Positions 8,065 through 17,753 of a stretch of DNA of 46,773 nt are shown here, one piece after another; positions within the stretch are counted from its first letter, which is position 1; the number at the start of each line of letters is the position of its first letter. Where the stretch lies: assembly GCA_003133625.1 (NCBI GenBank), contig PKYH01000046.1:1-46773 (forward strand), given 5' to 3'. A model generated the notes under the pieces. It was given only the letters and a program-made list of their open reading frames with translations, was not told the DNA's origin and ran no database searches. The position numbers were made by a program, and so were the translations under genes. Source of the DNA: Candidatus Bathyarchaeota archaeon. GTDB taxonomy: Archaea > Thermoproteota > Bathyarchaeia > Bathyarchaeales > Bathycorpusculaceae.

Positions 8065-9285
8065 TTAGTGGTTGTTTTCTGGGAGTATTTTCAGTATGCG
8101 AAGGATTTTTTTGAATTCTTCCTCTTTCAACGAGGCTCTTCTGCCGTTCGCGTACATGTCTTTTACCCTTTCTACTACTATGGCTACCGTTTGGTCGTCT
8201 GGAGTGTTTCCTGCCAGCTCTGTTATTTTGTGTTTGATTATGCCTTTTCCCGACTGCTTCCCAATCGTTAAACGCCTTGTGTTGCCTACCAGTTCAGGCG
8301 GGTAAGGTTCATATGTCCACGGGTCGTTCAAGACGCCATGCGTGTGGATTCCTGACTCATGCGCGAAACCGTAGTCGCCAACGATTGCCTTGTTAGGCGG
8401 AACCACGTAGCCTGTTGCTTTGCCAATGTAGTCGGCGGTTTGCTTCAGTTTCTGGGTTTTGCCTTCAAACTTTTTGATGCCATAATGCAAGTACAAGTTC
8501 AACAGTACCTTCTCGGTTTCAGCGTTGCCTGCACGCTCGCCAATGCCAAGATACGTTGTGCTAGCGTACACCTTATCCCAGACACCTGAAGCTGCCCTAA
8601 TCGCCGCCATCGTGTTCTCAACAGCGTTCCCGAAATCGTCATGCGCATGAATCTCAATGGCGCCAATTTTAGTTTCCTTCTTGATGGCTACCACTTTGGC
8701 TGGAACACCGTTGGGCAAAGGCGCCGCCAGGTCAGACAAGCCAATTCCGACAGTATCGCAGATACGGTAACATTCCGCGCCAGCGTCGGCAACGGCGTTG
8801 ATTAAGCGTTTCTCAAAGTTCCAGTCTGCACGTGTGCTGTCTTCGCCATGAACGAAAGTTCTCAATCCGCACGTTTTAGCTGCATACTCAACAACGTCAA
8901 CCACATTAGCAAGGATTTGCTCTTTGGTTTTTTCAGGCCACTTAGCCTTGAAATGTAAGTCGGAAACAGGATGAGAAATTCCGACCTCTTTAAACCCGCA
9001 TGCCATAGCGCTGTCAATGTCCTCTTTTAATGCTCTGCACCAGCCGGCAACGCGCAAGTTAAGATGCAAGTCCCCGATAAGCTTTGCTGCTTTCTTGTCT
9101 GGCTCTTGATAATGGAAAAGTTCGATGCGTTCGACGCCGATTTCGCTGAGGAACTGGGCTATTTTTGCTGAGTCTTTTGGTCCAGCAGCTAAGCCGGGCA
9201 TTTGAATGCCATCACGCAATGTTGTATCGTCTATGATGGGCTCGGTTTTTAGGAGCAATTTGAAATAGAAGTCTTGTAAGTCCAT
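8065..9285 (-). CDS. Homocitrate synthase / 2-isopropylmalate synthase family (HMGL-like)
   Basis: DDTTLRDGIQMPG ... HAHDDFGNAVENTMAA ... GIGERAGNAETEKVLLNL ... HESGIHTHGV. Confidence 0.87.
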   Translation of the reverse strand: MDLQDFYFKLLLKTEPIIDDTTLRDGIQMPGLAAGPKDSAKIAQFLSEIGVERIELFHYQEPDKKAAKLIGDLHLNLRVAGWCRALKEDIDSAMACGFKEVGISHPVSDLHFKAKWPEKTKEQILANVVDVVEYAAKTCGLRTFVHGEDSTRADWNFEKRLINAVADAGAECYRICDTVGIGLSDLAAPLPNGVPAKVVAIKKETKIGAIEIHAHDDFGNAVENTMAAIRAASGVWDKVYASTTYLGIGERAGNAETEKVLLNLYLHYGIKKFEGKTQKLKQTADYIGKATGYVVPPNKAIVGDYGFAHESGIHTHGVLNDPWTYEPYPPELVGNTRRLTIGKQSGKGIIKHKITELAGNTPDDQTVAIVVERVKDMYANGRRASLKEEEFKKILRILKILPENNH

Positions 9286-9470
9286 TTTGCACTACTCTGT
9301 CCTTTTTATGCTTCTCCAAAAGCGTTTTTTGTAACGGTTATTAACGCTTACATGAAGTTGATAAACATTTCTGCACTACTTTTGTAAGTTTGTCCAATAA
9401 AATATGTGACGTAGATGCAAAATGTCTTATCTAAAAGCAAACAAAACATTTACACATAAACAAGCGAATG

Positions 9471-9785
9471 CTATCTTGTGTTCGCATACAATGCCTTAAG
9501 CGTACCTGAAACAGCCAAAACAAGCACCGCCGCCTCTCTGCCCCCGATGCTGGTAACTGTAGCCAACGATGCCCTCACCATACCCAAAGCGACCAGCGAA
9601 ACGCGAACCACCGCAACTTTCCGTTCCAAATCAAAGTCAATCAAAGTTAAACCAGTTAAACTTGCGCCAACTTCGCCATAAAGCTTCGTTACGGCAGCCC
9701 AGATTGCATCTATTAACTCGCGTTCAGTAGGCAAGCCTTCGCATTCCAGTTGCAATGCTAAGTAGCGCCGTTTAATCCTCTTCAA
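9471..9785 (-). CDS. rnp2: Ribonuclease P protein component 2 (Pop5)
   Basis: KRRYLALQLECEGLPTERELIDAIWAAVTKLYGEVGASLTGLTLIDFD; adjacent to Rpp30. Confidence 0.85.
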   Translation of the reverse strand: MKRIKRRYLALQLECEGLPTERELIDAIWAAVTKLYGEVGASLTGLTLIDFDLERKVAVVRVSLVALGMVRASLATVTSIGGREAAVLVLAVSGTLKALYANTR

Positions 9786-10516
9786 GGAGCTTTGCCCTCC
9801 TTAATTATGCTTATGCCGGGTGCAACAAACCGGCTGCTGAGTTTTTCACGGTTACGCTTAACAATTGCCGCTGGATTAGTTGAAACCGAATCTAAAGCTG
9901 AAGCCTCATCCAACCCAAACAGAAAAGCTAAACTTGCCATGTCCCTTGGCAACCGCATAAACCGCTCCTCGGCAACACCGCTAGAAACAATCAGGGGCAC
10001 GCCGAATTCGCGTGCAATGGCGACTTCACGGCGCAAACTCGCAAGCAACCTAACCCGTGGTGGACCCTCCAAAATCAAAAGCGGTTTAACATCCACTTCC
10101 AACGCTGCTAAGCAGTTGCTGGCTAATTCGGCTTCTGCACGGTCAAAAAACCGTTTGCGATAGTCAAGGCTGGGAAAACTTAAGAGGTCAACGCGCCTGT
10201 CTTTTGCTGCTTGCCGTGCAACCTCTTTATTGTCGCATGTGATGCATATGATTTCGAATCGTCGTCTGAATTTGCGCAAAAAATGCGTTAGTTCATTTTC
10301 TGTTCGCGGATGGAAATCGGCTCGTGAAACAAAATCTAAGCCTGCTTCGCTGCATGTTGCTTTGAGCTTGGCGATTTCGTCTTCGCGTAATGCTGAAGTG
10401 AATGGGATGGAAATTAGGCGGTAGCCGAACTTTGCAGCCCTGTTGATTAGTCGTTGAGTGGCCTGTTGGTCTTTGGGGTTAACGCGTAAATGTAAATCGG
10501 CGAAAGCTCGTGTCAT
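9782..10516 (-). CDS. rnp3: Ribonuclease P protein component 3 (Rpp30)
   Basis: FADLHLRVNPKDQQATQRLINRAAKFGYRLISIPF... ; Pop5 and exosome-associated neighbours. Confidence 0.85.
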   Translation of the reverse strand: MTRAFADLHLRVNPKDQQATQRLINRAAKFGYRLISIPFTSALREDEIAKLKATCSEAGLDFVSRADFHPRTENELTHFLRKFRRRFEIICITCDNKEVARQAAKDRRVDLLSFPSLDYRKRFFDRAEAELASNCLAALEVDVKPLLILEGPPRVRLLASLRREVAIAREFGVPLIVSSGVAEERFMRLPRDMASLAFLFGLDEASALDSVSTNPAAIVKRNREKLSSRFVAPGISIIKEGKAP

Positions 10517-10959
10517 GGCAGCAACCCTGTATCGCTTAAAATATCAGTTATTTCTTGAGGGGATTTGTTTTTGAAATGTATTTTGAAGTGAACGGGGTCG
10601 TTTTGCGAAAACTTGAGCGTTCCCAAAGAGGCTGATTGCTTGTCGAATCTGAGGTATAAGTTTCGCTTTTCCAAATGCAGTTTTAAGTCGCGACATAACT
10701 CTTCCTTGTCTAACGCGTTTAAGCCTGTGCCTATTTTTTCCAGTGCTGCTGGAAGGGTTTTTTTGTCTGTTAGTTTGGCTGTAAAAATGATGATGGAGTT
10801 TCCATGATGCCCCGTTAAGCTTGTTTTTTGGAAAACAAGGGTTTGCGCCAGTTCCTCTGGCAGTAGATTGCGTACGGCAGTTTGGACTTTGTCTGAGTCC
10901 TCGGTTGCGTGTGCAAAGACTCGAATATCTATGTGTCCTATTGGCGGTTTAGAAGACAT
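10513..10959 (-). CDS. RNA-binding / exosome-associated protein, COG1325-like
   Basis: HIDIRVFAHATEDSDKVQTAVRNLLP...TSLTGHHGNSIIIF; overlaps rnp3. Confidence 0.75.
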   Translation of the reverse strand: MSSKPPIGHIDIRVFAHATEDSDKVQTAVRNLLPEELAQTLVFQKTSLTGHHGNSIIIFTAKLTDKKTLPAALEKIGTGLNALDKEELCRDLKLHLEKRNLYLRFDKQSASLGTLKFSQNDPVHFKIHFKNKSPQEITDILSDTGLLP

Positions 10960-10976
10960 TGGGCACCTATTTTGTT

Positions 10977-11246
10977 TTACGCTTCTAGCTTTTTAGCTTT
11001 TTTCTTCGGTCGCGGTTCAGTTTTTGGAGTTTTTGGTTTTGCTTCTGCTTTTGCTTTTTCAGCGTGCGCTTTTAGGGTTGCGATGTTTTCGTCGTGTGTT
11101 GATTTTCTTTTGACGTCAACGGGTATGCCCATTTGTTTGGCTTGCTGTTTGTTTACGCCTGCTTTTTCCAGCTCGCTTGGGCTAAATCCTCTTCCAGTGC
11201 TTTGTTTTCCGTTTTGCTTAGTTATTACTGCTTTGATGTGATGCAT
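10977..11246 (-). CDS. rpl13e: Ribosomal protein L13e
   Basis: GRGFSPSELEKAGVNKQQAKQMGIPVDVKRKSTHDENIATLK. Confidence 0.85.
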   Translation of the reverse strand: MHHIKAVITKQNGKQSTGRGFSPSELEKAGVNKQQAKQMGIPVDVKRKSTHDENIATLKAHAEKAKAEAKPKTPKTEPRPKKKAKKLEA

Positions 11247-11249
11247 ATT

Positions 11250-11843
11250 TTACCATCTTTGTTTTTGCTTGTATCTTGCTCCTCTACGGTGGCTTGGTCT
11301 AACTTTTTCTGCGCCTCTTCCACGATGGTGTAAGCCTCTGACGTTTTTGCCTGCGCTTGTCAAGCTTCTGAAAACTCGGCTTGTGTGCTGCTTCTCAGTT
11401 ATCCAGCTAACGTCCTTGTCTGTTTTTATGACTGGGCTGTTCGGGTCAAGCAGTATGATTTCGAACCATTTGTGTTTTCCGTCTTCGCCTACCCAGTAGC
11501 TGTTTAGGACTTCTAGGTTTGGGAATTTTTTTGCTGTGCGTTCTTCTGCTATGAGTCTTATGCTTTTGGCTGGTTTGAATTTGGCGACTCCCATGCGTTT
11601 GGGTCGTCTTCCAGAGCGTGGGCGTTTCTTTCTTAATCCGCCTCTGCGCACTTTTGTACGCGCCATTACGAAGCCTTGCTTGGCTTTGTAGCCTAGTTTT
11701 CTTGCTCTGTCAAGCCTCGTTGGATGCTCGATGCGAAGGGTTGATGGCTGTTTTCGCCATTGCACTAAGCGTTGCCGCATGAGTTCTTCAACGAAGGATT
11801 CTTCGGGTTTAGACCATTCTTCCGCTATGTACTTGTATGTCAT
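11250..11843 (-). CDS. rpl15e: Ribosomal protein L15e
   Basis: [65 protein letters not shown]. Confidence 0.95.
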   Translation of the reverse strand: MTYKYIAEEWSKPEESFVEELMRQRLVQWRKQPSTLRIEHPTRLDRARKLGYKAKQGFVMARTKVRRGGLRKKRPRSGRRPKRMGVAKFKPAKSIRLIAEERTAKKFPNLEVLNSYWVGEDGKHKWFEIILLDPNSPVIKTDKDVSWITEKQHTSRVFRSLTSAGKNVRGLHHRGRGAEKVRPSHRRGARYKQKQRW

Positions 11844-12186
11844 TTTTCAATTTCACCTCAATGTTTTATTTGCTTACGGTTCAGCCTTTCGGCCACATCC
11901 CAACGGACATGATTGTCCGCCTGCAATTTCACATCATAGTACCATGCAACAAAATAAACCTTTCCAGCAAACAGTAGACTCTCAAAGTTTATAGCCTCTT
12001 GTCTTCCGCCTGCCTGTCTCCTGCCTCTCTGTCAGTCGGGCACTCACGCAAAAAAGAAGCACCCGTTTATAAAATTCCCTTGGAAACTGAATTCTCGAAT
12101 CCGAACCCTGAGGGGTTAAAGCAAAATGCTTATGCTCTTCGAAATGCATCAGTATTAATTTATGTTGAAAGCGAGGAAGATGCCCT

Positions 12187-12429
12187 ATTAGCCCAAAAAA
12201 ACGAGCCCCAAGAAATGCAAAAAACAGACGCCGCAAAGGCATTGATTACCCATTTGAAATTGGAGAAGAATACGAAGTAGACATAGTAGATATGAGTCCA
12301 AACGGGGAAGGCATCGCCAAAATCAAAGGCTTCCCAATCTTCATCAGCAACGCAAAACCCAACGAACACCTAAAAATAAAAATAACAAAACTAATCAGCG
12401 GTTGCGCAGACGCCCAAATAATCCCCTGA
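12187..12429 (+). CDS. TRAM-domain RNA-binding protein (start uncertain, no ATG/GTG/TTG upstream of the domain)
   Basis: Manual translation ...SPKKRAPRNAKNRRRKGIDYPFEIGEEYEVDIVDMSPNGEGIAKIKGFPIFISNAKPNEHLKIKITKLISGCADAQIIP*. Confidence 0.65.
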   Translation: MSPKKRAPRNAKNRRRKGIDYPFEIGEEYEVDIVDMSPNGEGIAKIKGFPIFISNAKPNEHLKIKITKLISGCADAQIIP

Positions 12430-12500
12430 TAGAGAGGGCGAATTGGAGTGATTGGAGAATTAGTGTTTTTTGAATGTGCAAAATGCGGTTTTGAGGAGAT

Positions 12501-12576
12501 TGGTGCGGTCACCGGGATTTGAACCCGGGTCGTCAGCTTGGGAAGCTGATGTCCTACCAAACTAGACTACGACCGC
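12501..12576 (-). tRNA. tRNA-Gly(CCC), 3' CCA encoded
   Basis: GCGGTCG...TTCCCAA anticodon loop...GGGTTCAAATCCC T-arm...TGACCGC-A-CCA; acceptor and anticodon stems pair. Confidence 0.93.
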
Positions 12577-12716
12577 ATATGTTTTGAACTGGTCTTGTTT
12601 GTTTTATTCAGTCGGGTATATTGGTTCTTCTCTGCAATATGCTTAACGCTGGACTTTTTGTGACTTTTAAAAGAAAGAAGCATGGTTAATTTAAATAATT
12701 TTACATACTTGATCAG

Positions 12717-12869
12717 TTATTTTTTGCTTTCTTCTTTCATTAGTTTATAAACGGCGTAATTAACGCCATGACTAATCGAGCTAAACCTCTTGACTTTAAT
12801 TTGTTCGTGTAAAAAATCCATCACTTCAGCATCAAGAGTTACAGTGGTTTGTTTCTTTTTTGTTAACAT
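12717..12869 (-). CDS. RHH/CopG-like small protein, 50 aa
   Basis: Manual translation MLTKKKQTTVTLDAEVMDFLHEQIKVKRFSSISHGVNYAVYKLMKEESKK*. Confidence 0.65.
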   Translation of the reverse strand: MLTKKKQTTVTLDAEVMDFLHEQIKVKRFSSISHGVNYAVYKLMKEESKK

Positions 12870-12969
12870 GCTTTCTCATGTTGTTTGCTTATTCCATATT
12901 TAGGTTTCCATTGCCCACCAATATTTTCTATCCGTAACAAGTATTATATATTACAATACATCAATAGAA

Positions 12970-13392
12970 ATGCTGGGAAGGAGCTGTAGGTTAGCAGACA
13001 AGAAAGCGCAAGAATCCAGAAGAAGAAATTATTTGGAAAAAACCAATAAAATAATAGTAATCGACAACTATGAGAATTTGGCAAAGGCATATGCAAGTAT
13101 CCTACAGAAAAGTGGATATACTGCCGACACAGCCCAAACATATAAAGAAGCCATGGAAAAAACATGCACTAACCATTATGCTTTAGCCATATTAGACGCG
13201 GAAATTCCAGACAGCACACGCATTCTCCAAAAGTTAGCCAAATCTAAAACAATCAAAATAGTAATCACAGACTTCCCTGAAGAAACTATTCTGAAAGGAG
13301 CAGATGCCTGCTTAACCAAAATTGTAAAACCCAAAGACTTACTTTTTCTAATTGAAAAAATGCTAAAAGAAAAACAAACGACTAACCATTAA
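12970..13392 (+). CDS. Degenerate response-regulator receiver-domain protein
   Basis: NKIIVIDNYENLAKAYASILQKSGYTADTAQT...ILDAEIPD...IVKPKDLL; paralogous to the next ORF. Confidence 0.75.
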   Translation: MLGRSCRLADKKAQESRRRNYLEKTNKIIVIDNYENLAKAYASILQKSGYTADTAQTYKEAMEKTCTNHYALAILDAEIPDSTRILQKLAKSKTIKIVITDFPEETILKGADACLTKIVKPKDLLFLIEKMLKEKQTTNH

Positions 13393-13518
13393 ACGTAAAC
13401 TATACAAATTGTGGAATATTCTAAATCCTGTAATACTGCTTTATAGCAATCAAAAAATTACTAAAAGATACCAAGAAGCGAATACACCTTAGCGAGCAAA
13501 CGCACTGAAGGAAGAAAA

Positions 13519-13890
13519 ATGGGCAAAGACGCCAAAACAGTACTAATCATTGATGATGACGAAAGCATCATAAAGACTTTCGTACGCATCCTCCAGAAAA
13601 AAGGATACAACACTGACACAGCCCAAACTGGAAAAGAAGCCATACAAAAAACCAACGCGAAATTTTACGCTGTAGCCCTAATTGACATTTGCCTTCCAGA
13701 TTTGAATGGCGTGGAGCTTTTAGATAAGCTTGCTGATCATGGCGGCAAAATGGTTAAAATAATAATTACAGGCTTTCCAACAATGGCACCTATGAAGGGC
13801 GCACATGCAGATGCTTACCTTTTGAAACCTGTGAAACCCCAAGAACTTCTTTCAATAATATACGAAAAAACAAAGAAAAATAACCTATAA
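13519..13890 (+). CDS. Response-regulator receiver domain protein (single domain)
   Basis: TVLIIDDDESIIKTF...ALIDICLPDLNGVELL...IITGFP...LLKPVKPQELL. Confidence 0.88.
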   Translation: MGKDAKTVLIIDDDESIIKTFVRILQKKGYNTDTAQTGKEAIQKTNAKFYAVALIDICLPDLNGVELLDKLADHGGKMVKIIITGFPTMAPMKGAHADAYLLKPVKPQELLSIIYEKTKKNNL

Positions 13891-13985
13891 CCGTTAAAAA
13901 ATAAGTTGTTTCTTACTTTTAGTATCCGAGCAAGCAAAATCGTTATCTCTAACTAACCAGAAAGAATACCAAGGAGAAAACAGCT

Positions 13986-15065
13986 TTGCCTAAAAATTAC
14001 ACTTATACGGACGCAGGCGTAAACCGCAAACAACGCGCAGAATCAAAAAAAGCCCTAAAAAGCCTGCAGGAAACCTACAAGCACAGCCGCTATGGCGGCG
14101 TAATGCATCTGCCATATGGTAACATTTTTCCAATCGGAGAAAACACTTTTCTTGACCTTGTCATAGAAGGCGTAGGCACCAAAGTCCTCATAGCACAATT
14201 AGCACAGAAATATGACACCATAGGCATAGACGCAGTAGCCATGGCCGTCAACGACGTAATCCGTTCAGGAGCAAAACCACTCGCCATAGCAGATAACATT
14301 CATGCACAAACCAGCGAACCCCAGCTTGTAAAAGCGTGGCTAAAAGGAATCATCCAAGGCGCCGCTGAAGCAGAATGCCCGGTCACTGGTGGAGAAACAG
14401 GCGACGTTGCAGAAATAATAAAAGGGTTAACAGAAAACGCAGGCTTCGACATGGTGGTCGCCTCAGTAGGCCAAGTTGAAAAGCAAGAAATCATCACCGG
14501 AGAAAACATCAAGCTAGGCGACCCAATAATAGGCTTAGCCAGCAGCGGATTGCACAGCAATGGCATAACAATGGCAAGAAAAATCCTTTTTAAGCAATGG
14601 GGCGGAAAATACCAGCCAAACGACACCCCAGCAGGCTTGGACAGGGAAATAGCCCTTGAAGCCCTTGAACCAACAAAAATTTACGTTAAGCCACTACTCA
14701 AACTAGCCGGCGAAGTAAAAGTCAAAGCAGCCGTACACATAACGGGCGACGCGTACATGAAATTCAACAACCTTGTCAGTTTCTCGCCAGGCATAGGCTT
14801 TGAATTTACCAACTTCAAACCCCAACCCATTTTCGGATTGATTCAAAAAACGGCGGCTGAATTAGGCTACACTATCACAGACGAGGAAATGTTCAAAACC
14901 TTCAACATGGGCTGGGGCTTCGGCATAATCGTAGACAAAACAGACGCAGACAAAGCCATGAACACGCTAGAGCAAAACAGCGTAAAACCTGAAATAATAG
15001 GCAAAGTAACAGAAAAACAAACTGTAGAAATACACTACCAAAACAAAAAGATGATATTGACGTAA
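13986..15065 (+). CDS. purM: Phosphoribosylformylglycinamidine cyclo-ligase (TTG start)
   Basis: YTDAGVNRKQ...GVGTKVLIAQ...DAVAMAVNDVIRSGAKPLAIADNI...GGETGD. Confidence 0.95.
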   Translation: MPKNYTYTDAGVNRKQRAESKKALKSLQETYKHSRYGGVMHLPYGNIFPIGENTFLDLVIEGVGTKVLIAQLAQKYDTIGIDAVAMAVNDVIRSGAKPLAIADNIHAQTSEPQLVKAWLKGIIQGAAEAECPVTGGETGDVAEIIKGLTENAGFDMVVASVGQVEKQEIITGENIKLGDPIIGLASSGLHSNGITMARKILFKQWGGKYQPNDTPAGLDREIALEALEPTKIYVKPLLKLAGEVKVKAAVHITGDAYMKFNNLVSFSPGIGFEFTNFKPQPIFGLIQKTAAELGYTITDEEMFKTFNMGWGFGIIVDKTDADKAMNTLEQNSVKPEIIGKVTEKQTVEIHYQNKKMILT

Positions 15066-15123
15066 AATTTTGCTTTTTTTATGACAAAAGCGTTTAAATC
15101 CTGTAAGCTTAATTTAAAGGCTC

Positions 15124-15375
15124 ATGAAATACCGCGCTAAAATAGAGGTCAGCCTCAAACCAGGTCACAGCAATCCTGAAGGGGAAACAACAGCCCGTTT
15201 ATTAAAAGAACTCGGCTACAAAGTAGAAGCAGTAGACGTGAGCAAAGTTTACACTGTCATTCTTGATGCACCAACAATTAAAGAAGCCAAGGCAAAAGCG
15301 GAAGAAATGAGTAAACGCCTCTTGGCAAACCCAACCAAAGACAACTACATGATAACCGTTGAGGAGCAGAAATGA
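15124..15375 (+). CDS. purS: Phosphoribosylformylglycinamidine synthase subunit PurS
   Basis: Small PurS-like protein, overlaps purL. Confidence 0.9.
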   Translation: MKYRAKIEVSLKPGHSNPEGETTARLLKELGYKVEAVDVSKVYTVILDAPTIKEAKAKAEEMSKRLLANPTKDNYMITVEEQK

Positions 15376-17753
15376 ACGATAACCTCTTCATCCACCGTAA
15401 AACCAGCTATGCGCTCTACGAGGTAGCCTTAGCCAAAGCCACCAACCAACAACTCGTCGAAATCAGCAACGAGCTAGCCTTAGGCTCAAGCCTACAAGAA
15501 ATGAAGAGTATCCAAACTTACTTCAAGAAAGAAGACAGAAACCCAACTGATGTGGAGCTGCAAACCATCAGCCAAACATGGTCAGAACACTGCTACCACA
15601 AAACCTTCAAAGGAAGAATCCGCTTGGACGGCAAAGAAATCGACAGCCTCTTCAAAACTTACATTGCAAAAGCCACAAAAGAAATCAACCCGCCCTGGTG
15701 CTTCAGCGTCTTCGAAGATAACGCTGGCATCGTCCGTTTTGACAAGGGCTATGGAATAGCCGTCAAAGTTGAAACCCACAACCACCCATCCGCCGTTGAA
15801 CCCTTCGGCGGTGCAGCCACTGGTGTTGGCGGCGTAATTCGAGACATCCTCGGTGTCTGGGCAGACCCAATCGCGTGCACGGACGTTTTAGGCTTCGGAC
15901 CACTAGATTACGATTATAACAAGCTTCCTGCAGGCGTTAAACACCCAAAATACGTGTATATGGGCGTCACTGCTGGCATCAGCGCTTATGGAAATAACAT
16001 GGGCATCCCAACTGTAAACGGAGCAATATACTTTGACGACAGCTACACAGGCAACGTCACCGTATACTGCGGATGCATAGGACTTTTACCATTAAACAAG
16101 TTCATTAAAAACGCTAAACCTGAACATGCAATTGTGCTGGCAGGTGGAAAAACAGGACGCGACGGCATCCATGGCGTAACCTTCGCCTCAGCCGAATTAA
16201 CTGAGAAATCAGAAGAAATCTCAAGACCAGCCGTACAAATCGCCGACCCAATTGAAGAAGAGAAAGTCAAACGGGCATTAATAGAAATCCGCGACCTCCT
16301 ATTGGCATCGTCGACTACTGATCTTGGCGGAGGAGGCTTATCCTCAGCCGTCGGCGAAACTGCCGAAAAATTCGACTGCGGAGCGACCGTTGAGCTTGGC
16401 AAGGTACCGTTGAAGTATCAGGGTTTGGCTCCGTGGGAAGTTTACATTTCAGAATCGCAGGAAAGAATGCTCCTAACCGTGCCACCGGAAAACTTGGAGC
16501 GAGTCATGGCGATTTTTGAGAAAGAAGACGTTGAAGCCACAGCAATAGGCAAACTAACAACCGAGCGCCGCCTACAATTGAATTTTCACGACGAGAAAGT
16601 CGCCGACATGGACATGACGTTTCTATTTAATCCTTGCAAAAGCATGAAAACAGCAACCCTTGAAACCCTAAGCTTCACGGAACCAACGTTTCCTGAACCA
16701 GAAAACCTAACCGAAACCCTAATGCAGCTTCTTTCAGCGCCAAACATTGCCAGCAAAGAAAGCGTCATACGCACTTATGATCATGAGGTAAAAGGAAACA
16801 CGACGCTTAAACCCTTGCAGGGAGAGTACGCTGGACCGAACGACGCCGCTGTTCTGAAACCGCTCGACGATTCGTGGAAAGGCTTAGCGATTTCATGCGG
16901 GATGAACCCAAATTACGGGAAAATTGATGCTTACTGGATGGCAGCTTCAGCCATTGACGAGGCAGTGAGAAACAACATTGCCGTCGGAGGAAGAAGAATT
17001 GCCCTTCTGGATAACTTCACTTGGGGTAATCCTGAAAAGCCAGAGCGTTTGGGTTCGCTGGTAAGAGCCTGCCAAGCCTGCTACGACTTTGCAAAAGCGT
17101 TTAGAACGCCGTTTATCTCGGGAAAAGATAGCCTCTACAACGAGTCCCCGCTAGGTCCAGTCACACCGACACTGCTAATTACTGCAATAGGCATTGTTCC
17201 TAACATTCAATTTACCACTTCTATGGATTTGAAAGCGCCCGGCAACCTGCTCTATGTTGTCGGGGAAACGTTCAATGAACTTGGCGGTTCAGAATACTAC
17301 AAGCTCAAAGGCTACTTAGGCGCAAGCGTGCCCAAAGTGAAAGGAGCCAAAGCCAAGCGCACATTCAAAGCTGTAACTAAAGCCATCGATTTGGGCTTAA
17401 TCAAATCATGCCATGACCTCTCTGAAGGCGGGTTGGCTGTGGCGGCGGCGGAGATGGCGTTTGCAGGCGGCTACGGCTTGGAACTGGATTTAGGTAAAGT
17501 GCCGGGCAAAGCACTTGAGCGGAATGACTTTGTGTTGTTTTCAGAGTCAAACAGCCGCTTCCTTGTAGAAGTCTCGGAAAAAGATAGGCAAGAATTTGAG
17601 GCATTAATGAAAGGTAAAACCTGCTCTAAAATTGGCAAAGTAACTAAAGACGAGAAACTGCTCATTCACGGATTAAACCGAAAAATTGTAGTTGACGCTT
17701 CACTTGCCGAGCTGCGGCGTAGCTGGAAAAAAACGTTAAGCGGTGAGCCCTAA
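15372..17753 (+). CDS. purL: Phosphoribosylformylglycinamidine synthase subunit PurL
   Basis: SQTWSEHCYHKTFKG...VKVETHNHPSAVEPFGGAATGVGGVIRDILG. Confidence 0.96.
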   Translation: MNDNLFIHRKTSYALYEVALAKATNQQLVEISNELALGSSLQEMKSIQTYFKKEDRNPTDVELQTISQTWSEHCYHKTFKGRIRLDGKEIDSLFKTYIAKATKEINPPWCFSVFEDNAGIVRFDKGYGIAVKVETHNHPSAVEPFGGAATGVGGVIRDILGVWADPIACTDVLGFGPLDYDYNKLPAGVKHPKYVYMGVTAGISAYGNNMGIPTVNGAIYFDDSYTGNVTVYCGCIGLLPLNKFIKNAKPEHAIVLAGGKTGRDGIHGVTFASAELTEKSEEISRPAVQIADPIEEEKVKRALIEIRDLLLASSTTDLGGGGLSSAVGETAEKFDCGATVELGKVPLKYQGLAPWEVYISESQERMLLTVPPENLERVMAIFEKEDVEATAIGKLTTERRLQLNFHDEKVADMDMTFLFNPCKSMKTATLETLSFTEPTFPEPENLTETLMQLLSAPNIASKESVIRTYDHEVKGNTTLKPLQGEYAGPNDAAVLKPLDDSWKGLAISCGMNPNYGKIDAYWMAASAIDEAVRNNIAVGGRRIALLDNFTWGNPEKPERLGSLVRACQACYDFAKAFRTPFISGKDSLYNESPLGPVTPTLLITAIGIVPNIQFTTSMDLKAPGNLLYVVGETFNELGGSEYYKLKGYLGASVPKVKGAKAKRTFKAVTKAIDLGLIKSCHDLSEGGLAVAAAEMAFAGGYGLELDLGKVPGKALERNDFVLFSESNSRFLVEVSEKDRQEFEALMKGKTCSKIGKVTKDEKLLIHGLNRKIVVDASLAELRRSWKKTLSGEP

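Noticed and set aside
9471-11843. RNase P, exosome-associated and ribosomal protein cluster
   Set aside because: Conserved archaeal housekeeping gene arrangement; nothing unusual noted.
11999-12280. 93-aa plus-strand ORF
   Set aside because: Overlaps the better-supported TRAM frame at its 3' end and shows no family motif; possibly relevant only if a frameshift error exists.
12246-12560. 104-aa minus-strand ORF
   Set aside because: Runs through the tRNA-Gly gene and opposite the TRAM coding region.
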